Origin: Nitriliruptoraceae bacterium
Lineage (GTDB): Bacteria > Actinomycetota > Nitriliruptoria > Nitriliruptorales > Nitriliruptoraceae
Direction: 5' to 3'
Assembly: GCA_007134165.1 (NCBI GenBank)
Contig: SLLJ01000287.1
Coordinates: 1-6,740 of the forward strand
Length of the DNA stretch: 6,740 nt
The notes beneath the pieces are model-generated. The model had not been told where the DNA came from, searched no databases, and saw nothing but the letters and a program-made list of their open reading frames with translations. The position numbers and the translations under genes are program-made. Positions within the stretch are counted from its first letter, which is position 1. The number at the start of each line of letters is the position of its first letter. Of this stretch, positions 5,663 through 6,740 are shown piece by piece.

Positions 5663-5669
5663 CGCTGCT

Positions 5670-6740
5670 ATGGATACCTATCGCGCTCCGCTCCGTGACC
5701 TCCGCTTCCTCTACGAGCACGTAACCCCGCTCGCCGAGCTCTCCGCGCTCGACGACTTCGCCCACGCCGATCCCGAGCTGGTCACCGGCCTGCTCGAGGA
5801 GGCCGGTCGCTTCGCCGCCGAGGCGATCGCGCCCACCAACCGTGAGGGGGACCTGCAGGGCTCCCACATCGAGGACGGCGGGGTCGTCACCCCCGACGTC
5901 TTCAAGCCCGCCTACCAGCAGTACGTCGACGCCGGCTGGGGGGCCGTGCAGCACCCCGCGGCGTTCGGCGGCGGTGGCTTCCCCGGCATGGTCGCGCTGG
6001 GGGTCAAGGAGCTGATCACCAGCGCCAACATGGCGTTCTCGCTCTGCCCGCTGCTGACCACCGGGGCGGTGTACCTCATGGCCCATCACGCCTCCGAGGA
6101 GCAGAAGCAGACCTACCTGCCCCGGATGGTGTCGGGCGAGTGGTCGGGCACCATGAACCTCACCGAGCCGCAGGCCGGCTCGGACGTCGGGGCGGTGACG
6201 ACCCGGGCTGTGCCCGCCGGGGACGGCAGCTACCGCATCACCGGCCAGAAGATCTACATCACCTATGGCGAGCACGACCTCACCGAGCAGATCGTGCACC
6301 TGGTGCTGGCCCGGCTACCCGACGCCCCACCCGGAACCAAGGGCATCTCGCTGTTCATCGTGCCGAAGTACCTCGTCGAAGACGACGGCAGCCTTGGCGC
6401 GCGCAACGACGTGCAGGTCGTATCGCTCGAGCACAAGCTTGGTATCCACGCCTCACCGACCTGCGTGATGGCCTTCGGTGAGTCCGGCGAGGGCGCCATC
6501 GGTGAGCTCGTGGGCGAGCCCAACCAGGGCATGCGCCAGATGTTCACGATGATGAACGACGCCCGGCTCGGGGTCGGCCTGCAGGGGGTGGCGGTCGCCG
6601 AGCGCGCCTACCAGCAGTCCCTGGCTTACGCCCAGGAGCGTCGGCAGGGCCGCGGACCCACCAGCGCGCCCGGGGAGCAGGCCCCGATCATCGACCACGC
6701 CGACGTGCGCCGCATGCTGCTGACCCAGAAGGCGCTGATC
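5670..6740 (+). CDS. Large acyl-CoA dehydrogenase, DmdC-like subfamily (3' end outside window)
   Basis: The frame is open from ATG 5670 to the window edge: 357 residues of a protein that is usually about 600. The N-terminus YRAPLRDLRF (4-13) is the short leading domain typical of the DmdC-like group, whose named member oxidises 3-methylmercaptopropionyl-CoA; many homologues act on fatty acyl-CoAs instead. LTEPQAGSD at 164-172 is the flavin/substrate signature, KIYITYGEHDL (194-204) and HKLGIHASPTC (255-265) are conserved blocks, and NDARLGVGLQGVAVAERAYQ (296-315) with HADVRRMLLTQKAL (343-356) open the helical C-terminal domain. The catalytic glutamate and the extra C-terminal domain lie beyond the window. 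It would pass electrons to electron-transfer flavoprotein. No ribosome binding site precedes the ATG, while a TACGCT -10 element sits at leaderless distance. The transporter operon is transcribed divergently. The substrate cannot be assigned from the sequence. Confidence 0.93.
   Translation, partial: MDTYRAPLRDLRFLYEHVTPLAELSALDDFAHADPELVTGLLEEAGRFAAEAIAPTNREGDLQGSHIEDGGVVTPDVFKPAYQQYVDAGWGAVQHPAAFGGGGFPGMVALGVKELITSANMAFSLCPLLTTGAVYLMAHHASEEQKQTYLPRMVSGEWSGTMNLTEPQAGSDVGAVTTRAVPAGDGSYRITGQKIYITYGEHDLTEQIVHLVLARLPDAPPGTKGISLFIVPKYLVEDDGSLGARNDVQVVSLEHKLGIHASPTCVMAFGESGEGAIGELVGEPNQGMRQMFTMMNDARLGVGLQGVAVAERAYQQSLAYAQERRQGRGPTSAPGEQAPIIDHADVRRMLLTQKALI

Noticed and set aside
5530..5669. Known Mg2+ riboswitch (M-box) in the transporter leader
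   Set aside because: The whole intergenic region is 140 bases and the likely leader about 46, too short for an M-box, and no M-box core was recognised.
5472..6299. - strand open frame opposite the DmdC-like acyl-CoA dehydrogenase
   Set aside because: The + strand encodes unmistakable acyl-CoA dehydrogenase blocks over the same bases, and the antisense frame also overlaps the divergent intergenic region and its repeat.

Overview
The window is very GC-rich, with a strong third-position G/C bias, GTG as well as ATG starts and at least one apparently leaderless gene. This fits an actinobacterium (Actinomycetota). The finer lineage cannot be fixed from the sequence; a deep-branching or environmental actinobacterium is only a guess. 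No tRNA, rRNA, CRISPR array, insertion sequence or phage gene was seen.

Layout, left to right. (1) The 3' part of a biotin-protein ligase gene (1-462, +) runs into the window. (2) A complete medium-length acyl-CoA dehydrogenase gene follows on the same strand (541-1686). (3) After a 127-base gap come two closely spaced + strand genes: an unrecognised soluble protein of 263 residues (1814-2605) and a small protein with two predicted membrane helices (2624-2974). (4) These meet, tail to tail, a two-gene operon on the - strand: an SLC41/MgtE-type divalent-cation transporter of 433 residues (5529-4228) and, three bases beyond its stop codon, a cytoplasmic protein of 406 residues built as PhoU-like/TrkA_C twice over (4224-3004). 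A 9-bp perfect inverted repeat lies at the tail-to-tail junction. (5) A 140-base divergent intergenic region (5530-5669) holds candidate promoters for both directions, a hexamer tandem repeat, a short palindrome and hairpins. (6) A large acyl-CoA dehydrogenase of the DmdC-like subfamily starts at 5670 on the + strand and runs off the right edge.

How the genes may work together. The biotin ligase (which charges biotin carboxylases such as acyl-CoA carboxylases) and the two acyl-CoA dehydrogenases fit an acyl-CoA metabolism neighbourhood. The most distinctive part is the transporter operon. A two-fold-repeated MgtE-domain membrane protein lacks its own cytoplasmic regulatory domains, and it is translationally coupled to a two-fold-repeated soluble protein whose TrkA_C (RCK_C) domains are ligand-sensing modules in potassium channels. 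The simplest reading is a channel or transporter with a separate regulatory subunit. This is an inference from domain content and spacing.
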